Assembly: GCA_900766825.1 (NCBI GenBank)
Contig: CAAFWU010000068.1
Location: forward strand, 1 to 9,287
DNA length: 9,287 bases
Source of the DNA: Bacteroidales bacterium
GTDB lineage: Bacteria > Bacteroidota > Bacteroidia > Bacteroidales > Marinilabiliaceae
Direction: 5' to 3'
Shown: in pieces, positions 1 through 7,492 of the stretch
Layout: each line of letters begins with the position of its first letter
Position numbering within the stretch: the stretch's first letter is position 1
Program-made: the position numbers and the translations under genes
Notes under the pieces: model-generated
Database searches by the model: none
What the model saw: only the letters and a program-made list of their open reading frames with translations
Told to the model about the DNA's origin: nothing

Positions 1-2223
1 CCAATCGACAACATACTCCTCATGGCATCCCCATTTTCTACTTCTACCACCACTCAAACAAGGAAACCATTTTGTGGAAGAATTAATAGTTTCTGCTGTA
101 TCAGTGTAATTAAATCCAATATTGCTCTGTCCCACTTCATGCCATAATCGAATAAAACGATCATTATCTCCAGTTGCCAATCCTGCTTTAGGTGCGGCAA
201 AATCACTCATCTTGCCATAAGTAAAGACATCTATCATCTTTTCACTCACCCAATACCCAATAGGTGCCCCCGGAATCTTCTCAAAGTTCTTCTGACTCAC
301 AACTGCATATCTGCCATTGTCTTTCTTTGGGAAGACGTATGGGACATTCTTAGTTGTATCGATATCATCAATGGTCAAGTATGAATACTCACCTTTTCTG
401 CCTTCGGACTTATGCTTTTCTATAACGGTCATTGCTGTTCCAAAAGCAATACCTATGATATGCCATCCGAAATGAGAGAGCGAGGCAATATAGTAATTAT
501 CAACAATATGCTTACGAAACTCCTCAAAACTCGACAAAAACATCCACGACTCCATAGTTATGAATGCCGTTCTTCCATTTTCCACAGTCCGTTCCAACAT
601 CATTTGCATAAATGCTGAAAACAAATCGGACTTGGCCAATTTGTAGTTCTTTTCCAAATAACTTCCCAGCGTACTCGTCATATGACCTCTGCCCATGTAG
701 GGAGGATTGGCTATAAGCGCCGAATACTTTTGCGTAAGAGCCAAAATCACCTCAAACTCCTTAAGGTGGCGGCGGATGGGGAGAGGCATGGTGTCCTGAC
801 TCTTCCAACGCTCGAGATGCTCGGTCAAGAGGGAGCGAGTGGCATCGGAGAGCTGGAACTTCATTATGGAGCCGAGGGTTGTGGCGTTCTGCAGCAGATT
901 GAGGCAAGCTACGAGTTCGTCCACTTGGGCTTCGGAGGCGGCACCTTGGAAGAAGTGGGTGAGGAAGGTGCGGAACTCGGTTTGGGCATCGGTGTCGGGA
1001 GAGGTGGATGCGAAATCCCAAGGTCGGGGCATATCGAGCACGCGGGGCATGCAGTGGGCATCGACAAAGGAGGCGTCCCTCTGGCAGGCTTTGAGCAGAA
1101 GGGCAAAGGTGGCCAACTGTTTGGCGCGGGTGTCGAGGTCGATGCCAGTGAGGTTGTGGCGGAAGATCTCCTCTATGGCCTGACGAGGACTGTAGCCCTC
1201 CTCCTGAGTATAGAGTTGATAGAAGAGGTCGAAACACTCATTGAGGATGTGGCCCGAACCGCAAGCCAAGTCGGCACAGGTGAGGTCGCGAAGGTCGTCG
1301 ATGCGGAGCTTGGTATCGGTGGGGGCAGACTCTGCTGAGGTGGGGTCGGTGGGCTCCACAAGGTAGGAGAGGGAGTTGCGGAACTGGGTGCAGTGGGGGT
1401 TGTTATCCAAATAGATGCGCCCCACGGTGTTTTGCACCATATACTTCACAATCCAGTTGGGGGTGAAGATCTGGGTGGCGGCAGGTATGTCCTCGGCCTC
1501 GGCCTTCTTGCCCTTTTTGAAGGAGGCGAAGACGTCGTCCTTTTTGTCCGATATGTAGAACTGATAGAGCCACCCAATGAGTTCGGGCGAACGGAAATCC
1601 TCCTCGGTGATGAAGGGGCTGTTGTTGAGCATGTTCACGAAGCCACCAGCCGAGAGAATGCCGTTGGGCAGCAGGAGCTCGGTGTAGTCGGTCATGTTGC
1701 CGAAGCATCTGTTTATCACAGGGTTGCTGTGACAGTAGGCCACAATGAGGAGGCTGAAGAGGTCGGCTACCTTGGTCTCGTTGTTGAGCAACTCCTCCAC
1801 CTGTTCTTTTTCCGCCTGAGTCAGAACAGCTTGCAGGGGGGCGGAGAGGAGACCACGGCGAGCATCGGCAACCAGAAGGGGGATAAGGGATCCCTCCTCC
1901 TCATACTCCAGCACGGGGGAGGTGAGGTGGTTTTTGACCATGATGCGGATGGCCATCAGGCGGTTGAACCATGTGTAGGAGGCCTCTTCGGCAACGTCGG
2001 CAACAGAGGTTTGACTGATGGCTTTGCGGAGCGACTGCCACTTGTCGTAGAAGTCTTGCGACACCACGTTGCCCATAAAGATGGCGCCACCCTCGAGAAG
2101 CTGGGGCTCAGTGGTTACGCTGCCATTGGGGGCGAAGCCGAGGGCCTCGAGGCGTTGGCCTACGCCCAGCATGAGGACTTTGCGAGCCTCGGCGGCAAAT
2201 GTTTTTAGTCGTTTGGTGTCCAT
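1..2223 (-). CDS. pglX: PglX, BREX type 1 adenine-specific DNA methyltransferase (5' part, open at window edge)
   Basis: Reading the minus strand from the ATG at 2223 gives 741 codons with no stop up to base 1, so the gene is partial. The family is about 1,200 residues, so the C-terminal part, including much of the target-recognition region, lies outside. Visible in order: an N-terminal region with a YTWFNRLMAIRIM segment (about 83-95) typical of PglX; a TPNWIVKYMV segment (255-264) seen in this type of N6-adenine methyltransferase; the SAM-binding motif DLACGSGHIL (318-327); GIDLDTRAKQLATFAL (about 360-375); and the catalytic NPPY (506-509). By family knowledge it methylates adenine in an asymmetric site to protect self DNA and is also needed for phage exclusion. 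It starts 34 bases after the brxC stop, with no purine-rich ribosome site and a C7 run in that gap. Hand-counted G+C falls from about 57% before NPPY to about 40% after it. Identification is firm; specificity cannot be read. Confidence 0.95.
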   Translation of the reverse strand, partial: MDTKRLKTFAAEARKVLMLGVGQRLEALGFAPNGSVTTEPQLLEGGAIFMGNVVSQDFYDKWQSLRKAISQTSVADVAEEASYTWFNRLMAIRIMVKNHLTSPVLEYEEEGSLIPLLVADARRGLLSAPLQAVLTQAEKEQVEELLNNETKVADLFSLLIVAYCHSNPVINRCFGNMTDYTELLLPNGILSAGGFVNMLNNSPFITEEDFRSPELIGWLYQFYISDKKDDVFASFKKGKKAEAEDIPAATQIFTPNWIVKYMVQNTVGRIYLDNNPHCTQFRNSLSYLVEPTDPTSAESAPTDTKLRIDDLRDLTCADLACGSGHILNECFDLFYQLYTQEEGYSPRQAIEEIFRHNLTGIDLDTRAKQLATFALLLKACQRDASFVDAHCMPRVLDMPRPWDFASTSPDTDAQTEFRTFLTHFFQGAASEAQVDELVACLNLLQNATTLGSIMKFQLSDATRSLLTEHLERWKSQDTMPLPIRRHLKEFEVILALTQKYSALIANPPYMGRGHMTSTLGSYLEKNYKLAKSDLFSAFMQMMLERTVENGRTAFITMESWMFLSSFEEFRKHIVDNYYIASLSHFGWHIIGIAFGTAMTVIEKHKSEGRKGEYSYLTIDDIDTTKNVPYVFPKKDNGRYAVVSQKNFEKIPGAPIGYWVSEKMIDVFTYGKMSDFAAPKAGLATGDNDRFIRLWHEVGQSNIGFNYTDTAETINSSTKWFPCLSGGRSRKWGCHEEYVVDW

Positions 2224-2257
2224 GGGGTTATGAGGTGGGGGGGAAGAATGCTATGAC

Positions 2258-5200
2258 TTAGCTGACAATGAGATCGGTGTTGTCGCTGATGTGTTTCATG
2301 ATCTCAGCCTTGAGGTTGGCAAGATATTGATCTACATCGGCTTCGGAGCGCATGGGATGCACAGTCTCGGTCTTCAGACTAATAACCTTGCGCAGGCGAA
2401 TGGGCTCGACTTCCTTTTGCTCCTTGGCTTTCGCTTCCTCTATTGCTTCGTTTATCTTACGCAATTGTGCGTTATTGAAGTCGCTGGCGTCCAGATTGAA
2501 CTTCAGAGCATAGAGGTTATTGGAGCTTGTCTTCTGAGCGAGCACAGTGTTGCGGTCGACAAAGACGTTGCGAGATACATTATGTTCTGCGGCGTACTTT
2601 TCCAGACTGTCAATCACTTCATTGTACTTAGCCTTGATCTCGTTTACCAATTGGGCACGAGACTCATCGATGCAGTTGCTAACGGCACGCTTCAACTTCC
2701 AGTAGGGCGGGAAGTGCTCCCAAGGCTCTTGGTCCTCGAGGATGGCCCTAAGGGTTGGCAGCTCCTTTTTCACATCATCGGGCAGGAAGGCAAAGTTGTC
2801 CTCATTTTGGGTTATGAAGTTGCGAATTTCCTCATACTTATCCAGTTGGTTACGGTTGAACTGCTCTATGCTCTTGCACTTATCGATAAGGCTGTGGGCC
2901 GTGGCTTTGGCATCTATTATGGTTTGGAAGAAAGTCTGAGGGTCGCGCTCTGCAATCCAGTTTTCGAGCAGCGTTATGACTTGGTTCACCACATTGGCAA
3001 AGGGATATTGGGCCACGTTGCGGTAGAGTCTGCGGTATTCGTGGAGCAACTTCTTGAGTTCGCTGTCGTCGTTCTCTTTGCAGTTTCTAAAGAGTTCGGT
3101 GCTGTCGTTGCTTCCCTTAATGCTCATGGTTGCAAAGATGTCCTTCCAAGCCTGGATGAAATTGTTGATGAGCTGCTGGGATATGGCACGAGCCTTTTCT
3201 ACAGTGAACTTAGCGGCCTCGCGCACAACGTTGTGGGCCACAACCTCGCGGCTCACGTTGGGGTCGTTGTTGTAATTGAAGGCATAGAGGTGGCGGCGCA
3301 CCAGTTCGTTGAGAAAGTAAATGGTGGCAAAGTCCGACCAACCGAAGGGTACTTTTGAGAACTTATGCACCACATCGGCCACGGTGAGGTCGTGCAGCGA
3401 GTTGCCCAGAAACTCGGCAATTTTCTGTTCGGGGCGGCTTAGGGTGCTATCCATGATACCCTCCTCCACGGGGCGGAGAATCATGGCAACCAAGTCGGCG
3501 GCGTTCTTGGGCGTCTCGGGGGTCTCCACCATCTTGGCGTTGTGGTAGAGTTTGTTCATGTGAACATCCAGCATGTTCTCGTAGCGCTCCTTGCCTTTGC
3601 CCTTGCCAATCTCAACTGCCGAGAGTACGGCACCGCAAGATATAACCGGACAGGTGTCCAACATCTGCTGGAACTGTGGCTTTATCTCCTTGTCGTATAG
3701 TTCCTTGGCACGCTGCTTGAAGATATTGACCGTCTTCTGACGATTCTCGCTTGTGGCGGGCTCCTGAGCAAAACGCTGCACACGGCAGTAGAAGTTGAAG
3801 TTGGCATTCAACTCCTTGTTGGCTCGGAAGAGGGGCGAGAGATAATAGACAAGGTGCTGACCCTCCGTCTGGTTGCTAATGCTAAAGGCGTATTGGTCCA
3901 CCGAGTCGATATCGCCATTGTTCACAACAAAGTCCACCACAACGTCGGCATTGTTGCTCAGGTAGTTACGGCTGTCGATGTTGATGCCCACATTGAAGGA
4001 ACGCGTACCAAAAGTCTTCTTGTTGCTGGGGCTGCCGAAGATGCTGAAGATAATGTTCTTCATCTCGTCGGTGAAAGCCACGGCATCCACCGTTTGGTTC
4101 TTAATGAGTTGCGCCACCTGCGACTCCTCCTGCGTGTAGAAGTCGTAGATCTCGTTGCCCTCTTCGGTTTTTATTTTGCGAATCACGGCCTTGTCCACCA
4201 AGAAGGCCAAAACGGAGCTAACCTCTTGTTTTATAGCAGCCTTGCTGGCATCGACCTTGGTCATCAGCAGGGTCACAATATTGTCAATTGAGGCAGCAAA
4301 GGTGGGTTTGTCGGTGTCGGAGAGGTGGCAAATCATAAAGAGGACGTAGACCACCCTTTGGTAGAACTCGTACATCTTGGGGTCGTTGACCAAGAGTTGC
4401 AGCGCCTCGCGAGCGTTGGCCATGGCCATCTGACCCAGATGTTGCATAGAGCCCTGAAACATGGCACCAAAGAAACGGTCGAAGGGGATGAATTCGCCAA
4501 CCTCCAAGTTTGCCGTCTCCTTGACAATGGAGAATGTTATGTTGATGAGCGAACGTTCGTTACCCTTTACCTGCTTGTCTACAAAGTTGAGGTTCACAAA
4601 GGAGTCTAAGACCCTCATAATGAGCTGGAACTGATAGGGCACAAAGGGGTAGAAGGCCACAAAATCGTCGGCATTGCCAAAGCCACGGTACTGGCTGGGC
4701 AGCACAAACTGAGCGTCTAACTTAGCTTGGCTTTCTTGGAACATCTTGCTAAGCATAATCTCTGCCGAAGGCTTCTTGTCCAGAATACGTTTTTGGGTGA
4801 TGTATTCGGGCGATGTGCCTTGCAGCGAGGCTCGAACCTCGAAGCGACCCAAAATCTTGCCCACCTCGTCCTCGGGGTTGGTGCTGTTGCCCCCCACACC
4901 CAGCACCACATCCTCCAGGGTCTGCTGTGCGGTGCAGGCAATCCAACATTGCGAACTGCAGACCTCCTCCAGTCGCTTGACAAGAGATTGGAGCTGAAGC
5001 AGCAGGTCGCGGTGGGCACCAATGAATTGGCTCACCTCGTCCACAAAGAAGAGGAGACGGAAATTGTGGTTATGCTTTTTATCGATGAACTCCTTCATCT
5101 CGTTGGCAAAGGCATCCACCGATACGTTGACTGCGTTGTTTACAATGCAGTTTCTGATTACGTCGGTCGAGAGGTTTGGGTCAACCTCCTTGGCCATCTT

Positions 5201-5872
5201 GAGCGCAAGATCCAGTCGACCAGCAGCAAAACGCGTCACGCTGGTTTGCCAATCGTAGCCATTTTGAGCCACATAGTCCTTGAATTCCTGCAGCTTACCA
5301 TCGTCGTCCAGAGCCTTTTCCAGAAACTGAGCAAAGGCCAGATTGAAGGAGTTATAGCCACGCTTGGCATTGAACTGGTTCCAGAAAATGGTGGTGAAGG
5401 CGGTGTCGTGTTTGGCATTAACATCGTGCACATCGCCAATGTTGAACATGACCATCTCCACCTCGGCTTGCGTAACATACCAATTTTGCAGAGCCTTGAG
5501 TTCCGATACGCTAACGCCCTCCTGCTCCAGTTTGCTTATGCCAGTGCTCTTGTGCAAAATCTCCTCGGTGGCTTCAATGAGGCGCACAAAAGCTCTCTTG
5601 CACCTGTCCTTATCTTGTGACAGACAGTAGCTTGTATACTTCAGAAAGTGTGACTTACCCGAACCATAGTAGCCATTGATCCAGATGCCAACATGGCTGC
5701 CCTGATTGAACTTGATGTTGCTGAGGATCTTATAGAGGTTTATGATAATCTCTTCGGTGAAGACGTACTCATCAATTTCGGTTAGCACAGTCTCATCGCT
5801 GAGGTCGGAGGCCGACACGGCAGGGTTAACCTTGCGGTCGATGCCCTTTTCATAAAGTTCCTGAAATTTCAT
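2258..5872 (-). CDS. brxC: BrxC, large AAA-type ATPase of the BREX core
   Basis: A complete 1,204-residue protein, the usual size for BrxC (about 1,200). The N-terminus holds a clear P-loop, GYYGSGKS (residues 67-74), inside the motif GIWINGYYGSGKSHFLKY, and a Walker B-like LLFFVDEV (273-280). After that comes a WIACTAQQTLEDV stretch (310-322), in the position of a sensor element, then GRFEVRASL. The C-terminal third is charged and helical with no recognised catalytic motif. By family knowledge BrxC is an essential ATPase of the BREX complex; its exact mechanical role (DNA translocation, remodelling or complex assembly) is unsettled. It is likely cytoplasmic, with no signal peptide or membrane segment. 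The ATG at 5872 lies 8 bases after the brxB stop, so the two are probably translationally linked. A long open frame on the opposite strand is a shadow of this gene. Confidence 0.96.
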   Translation of the reverse strand: MKFQELYEKGIDRKVNPAVSASDLSDETVLTEIDEYVFTEEIIINLYKILSNIKFNQGSHVGIWINGYYGSGKSHFLKYTSYCLSQDKDRCKRAFVRLIEATEEILHKSTGISKLEQEGVSVSELKALQNWYVTQAEVEMVMFNIGDVHDVNAKHDTAFTTIFWNQFNAKRGYNSFNLAFAQFLEKALDDDGKLQEFKDYVAQNGYDWQTSVTRFAAGRLDLALKMAKEVDPNLSTDVIRNCIVNNAVNVSVDAFANEMKEFIDKKHNHNFRLLFFVDEVSQFIGAHRDLLLQLQSLVKRLEEVCSSQCWIACTAQQTLEDVVLGVGGNSTNPEDEVGKILGRFEVRASLQGTSPEYITQKRILDKKPSAEIMLSKMFQESQAKLDAQFVLPSQYRGFGNADDFVAFYPFVPYQFQLIMRVLDSFVNLNFVDKQVKGNERSLINITFSIVKETANLEVGEFIPFDRFFGAMFQGSMQHLGQMAMANAREALQLLVNDPKMYEFYQRVVYVLFMICHLSDTDKPTFAASIDNIVTLLMTKVDASKAAIKQEVSSVLAFLVDKAVIRKIKTEEGNEIYDFYTQEESQVAQLIKNQTVDAVAFTDEMKNIIFSIFGSPSNKKTFGTRSFNVGINIDSRNYLSNNADVVVDFVVNNGDIDSVDQYAFSISNQTEGQHLVYYLSPLFRANKELNANFNFYCRVQRFAQEPATSENRQKTVNIFKQRAKELYDKEIKPQFQQMLDTCPVISCGAVLSAVEIGKGKGKERYENMLDVHMNKLYHNAKMVETPETPKNAADLVAMILRPVEEGIMDSTLSRPEQKIAEFLGNSLHDLTVADVVHKFSKVPFGWSDFATIYFLNELVRRHLYAFNYNNDPNVSREVVAHNVVREAAKFTVEKARAISQQLINNFIQAWKDIFATMSIKGSNDSTELFRNCKENDDSELKKLLHEYRRLYRNVAQYPFANVVNQVITLLENWIAERDPQTFFQTIIDAKATAHSLIDKCKSIEQFNRNQLDKYEEIRNFITQNEDNFAFLPDDVKKELPTLRAILEDQEPWEHFPPYWKLKRAVSNCIDESRAQLVNEIKAKYNEVIDSLEKYAAEHNVSRNVFVDRNTVLAQKTSSNNLYALKFNLDASDFNNAQLRKINEAIEEAKAKEQKEVEPIRLRKVISLKTETVHPMRSEADVDQYLANLKAEIMKHISDNTDLIVS

Positions 5873-5880
5873 AGGGGTCT

Positions 5881-6498
5881 CTATTTATTGACTAACAAAA
5901 TGGCACGATAGGTATGGGCATCTTCCAGAGTGTCGAAGAGCGAGAATGAGTTGCCCACCTGATGTCCGGGGTAGAAAAGAATTATCTTATAACGCGAAGT
6001 GTCGTTATACTTTTCGTATTTGGTAAGAAAAACGTTGGTTCTGAGGTATGGGAACATTTTGCCAATGCCGTGGACGAAAATGTAGGGGTGCTTATAGCCG
6101 TTGTTGGCATTAATATGTTCCTCAATCAACTGATTTACAAAGTGTACGAAGGCGTCCGAATTAGCCTCGGAGGTGAGTTCGGTTGTCACCATATCGGGGT
6201 GAGTCTTGTCCCCATCAAAAGTGTCGTCCAAGAGCGATACGGGACCAAACTTTTGGCTCCGCAAATAGTCACAGAACACGGTAAAGAGGTCCAGAACCAG
6301 AGCATCTACAAAAGGGGCGGGGCGCTCGAGTTTCTGTTTAAATTCCAAAATCTGTCGGCGCATCAGATACTCCTTACTGGCCTGATACTGATATATATAG
6401 TAGTTATAAAAAATATTTCCATCGGCCTTGAGGAACTGGTCGGACCTAAGGTAGTCATAGAGTTCCTGAATGGTCAGGCTTTCTGGCGAGTCTGTCAT
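5881..6498 (-). CDS. brxB: BrxB, DUF1788-family BREX core protein
   Basis: A 205-residue protein from the ATG at 6498 (MTDSPES...), matching the usual BrxB length of about 200. The reading frame is open further back to 6597, but those extra 33 codons overlap the end of brxA and read as an antisense-like, proline- and arginine-rich shadow. The ATGs at 6504 and 6498 both fall after the brxA stop, and 6498 is preferred. Family features visible: FVDALVLDLFTVFCDYL (about 62-78) and the C-terminal YIFVHGIGKMFPYLRTN block followed by YKIILFYPGHQ, the conserved core of DUF1788. No catalytic motif is recognised. It is encoded between brxA and brxC in the standard type 1 order, 26 bases after brxA and 8 before brxC. 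Its molecular function is not established; it is a core component required for BREX activity in studied systems. Confidence 0.92.
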   Translation of the reverse strand: MTDSPESLTIQELYDYLRSDQFLKADGNIFYNYYIYQYQASKEYLMRRQILEFKQKLERPAPFVDALVLDLFTVFCDYLRSQKFGPVSLLDDTFDGDKTHPDMVTTELTSEANSDAFVHFVNQLIEEHINANNGYKHPYIFVHGIGKMFPYLRTNVFLTKYEKYNDTSRYKIILFYPGHQVGNSFSLFDTLEDAHTYRAILLVNK

Positions 6499-6499
6499 T

Positions 6500-6515
6500 A
6501 TCATAATATCATAAT
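6500..6515 (-). repeat. Tandem 8-base repeat at the brxB start
   Basis: ATTATGAT occurs twice in tandem on the minus strand immediately before the preferred brxB ATG at 6498. It creates the in-frame ATG at 6504 and an out-of-frame ATG at 6512, which opens a three-codon frame (ATG ATA TTA TGA) whose stop overlaps the ATG at 6504. Confidence 0.8.
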
Positions 6516-6524
6516 GTGTCTTGG

Positions 6525-7163
6525 TTAAACACCCAGCAGCTGAGACTTTATGTAGTCGACTTCGTAGGGGTAGAGCAGGCAGGCCTCCAAGAACCACTCC
6601 TCGCCCTCCTGAATGTAGTAGGCGTACTCCTGAGGTTCCAACTCAACATGTTTCAGTTCGTTAGTAACACTGTTCAGCAGCCCAGCCTGACGTAGCATGG
6701 TCAAAAAACAGCCACAAGATTTTTTCCTTGTAAAGTCGGACCAACTGTAAACAACGTCGTTGTTTGCCGACAACTCATTGTATTCCATATTGATATCAGC
6801 GAAGGTAAGGGTTCTGTCCACCGAATTCCACTTCTTCAATACCACATTAAAATGAAAGTCCTGCACCAAACGATATGTGTTCAGAATGGCAAAGTAAAGC
6901 CCAACCCTCTGTCCACTCTCGCTCAGGTTTTGCCAAAACTCCCAAAAGCGTTGAGGCACAGCATCATATCGGCGTTTGAATTCCTTAGCGAAGCGTTTGC
7001 GAGAAGTAAGAGAGTTGACCTGAAAAATGCGATTATTTTCCACCTCGTCTCGGAGCAGAGCCTCTGAATCGGGGTCCATAAGCAGAGGGAGCATACGCAA
7101 GAACTCGTAGTACATGAACGTGCACCCCGTGAGAGCGATATATGGACTATCTTTCTTTATCAT
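6525..7163 (-). CDS. brxA: BrxA, DUF1819-family small BREX core protein
   Basis: A 212-residue protein from the ATG at 7163 (MIKKDSPYIAL...). A TTG immediately before it at 7166 could also be read as a start but would add only one residue, so the ATG is preferred. Length and layout fit BrxA (DUF1819, about 200 residues): an N-terminal RKRFAKEFKRRY basic segment (about 55-66), the central GLYFAILNTYRLVQDFHFNVV (about 88-108) and the late WSDFTRKKSCGCFLTMLRQAGLL (about 140-162) that is typical of the family. BrxA is known from E. coli to be a small DNA-binding protein; its role in exclusion is unclear. It is the first gene of the brx operon, 26 bases ahead of brxB. Upstream is a 329-base non-coding stretch with TAnnTTTG-like promoter motifs and a terminator-like hairpin. 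It has lower G+C in places than brxC and pglX. Confidence 0.9.
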   Translation of the reverse strand: MIKKDSPYIALTGCTFMYYEFLRMLPLLMDPDSEALLRDEVENNRIFQVNSLTSRKRFAKEFKRRYDAVPQRFWEFWQNLSESGQRVGLYFAILNTYRLVQDFHFNVVLKKWNSVDRTLTFADINMEYNELSANNDVVYSWSDFTRKKSCGCFLTMLRQAGLLNSVTNELKHVELEPQEYAYYIQEGEEWFLEACLLYPYEVDYIKSQLLGV

Positions 7164-7190
7164 CAATTAAGACGTCAGATGTTGCAAAAT

Positions 7191-7210
7191 CAAAAATAGA
7201 CTCAAAGATA
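7191..7210 (-). promoter_or_regulatory. Candidate brx operon promoter (-7 elements)
   Basis: Two exact matches to the Bacteroidota -7 pattern TAnnTTTG lie on the minus strand before brxA: TATCTTTG (7210-7203) and TATTTTTG (7198-7191). The upstream -33 region is T-rich (TTCTTTTTT around 7233-7225) rather than an exact TTTG. From either element transcription would begin roughly 20-35 bases before the brxA ATG at 7163. Confidence 0.4.
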
Positions 7211-7224
7211 CAAATAAAAGTGTT

Positions 7225-7271
7225 AAAAAAGAATAGGGAATGGTTAAGAGCGAGTCCTCCCAACCATTCCC
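7225..7271 (-). terminator. Candidate intrinsic terminator after hipBA
   Basis: On the minus strand GGGAATGGTT (7271-7262) pairs perfectly with AACCATTCCC (7245-7236) across a 16-base loop that can add a GAG/CTC inner stem. After a 5-base gap comes a run of six T (7230-7225). This is the layout of a rho-independent terminator reading in the hipA-to-brxA direction, 222 bases after the hipA stop. The gap before the T-run and the moderate G+C of the stem make it a medium call; it could instead be an operator or a leader structure. Confidence 0.5.
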
Positions 7272-7390
7272 CAAATAGCGATTCCTCCACCTGCCTCATA
7301 AAACCTCCTCAGCACATCCTCAAAAACATCATGTTGTCTAAAGATGTCGAAGAGAGTCACGAATCTTGTGGTGAATTAATACTGATACAC

Positions 7391-7437
7391 ATGGTGTGTT
7401 ACCATAGGCTAAAGCCCCCCTTCTGTGTTTTGGGGCT
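7391..7437. repeat. Compound palindromic element after hipA
   Basis: Three adjacent inverted repeats are packed in 47 bases: ATGGT/ACCAT (7391-7395 with 7401-7405), GGCT-AA-AGCC (7407-7416), and AGCCCC/GGGGCT (7413-7418 with 7432-7437). The second and third are mutually exclusive. There is no T-run in either direction, so it is not a standard terminator. It resembles REP-like interspersed palindromes found between genes in Bacteroidota, which is inference without a genome search. Confidence 0.45.
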
Positions 7438-7492
7438 CCGACCTACGTTCGATTGTGGATTATATTATCGTTATCCGCTCTCTATGTTGCAT

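Larger units (their letters stand above)
7164..7492. other. Intergenic region between hipA and brxA
   Basis: This 329-base region separates the two transcription units. It holds a palindromic element near the hipA end (7391-7437), a terminator-like hairpin (7236-7271), and A/T-rich leader sequence with TAnnTTTG motifs before brxA. A 118-codon open frame runs through it on the plus strand but shows no recognisable protein pattern and covers the hairpins, so it is not called as a gene. Confidence 0.7.

Noticed and set aside
682..1338. Plus-strand open frame of 218 codons, glycine- and glutamate-rich
   Set aside because: It is antisense to the methyltransferase core of pglX, including the SAM and NPPY motifs, and is explained by base composition.
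1393..2208. Plus-strand open frame of 271 codons
   Set aside because: It is antisense to the conserved N-terminal half of pglX and shows no recognisable protein pattern; high G+C removes stop codons on the opposite strand.
2291..3358. Plus-strand open frame of 355 codons
   Set aside because: It lies fully antisense to brxC, with low-complexity hydrophobic content and no family signature.
6499..6597. Longer brxB reading from 6597
   Set aside because: The extra 33 codons overlap the end of brxA and are not BrxB-like; starting at 6498 gives the normal family length.
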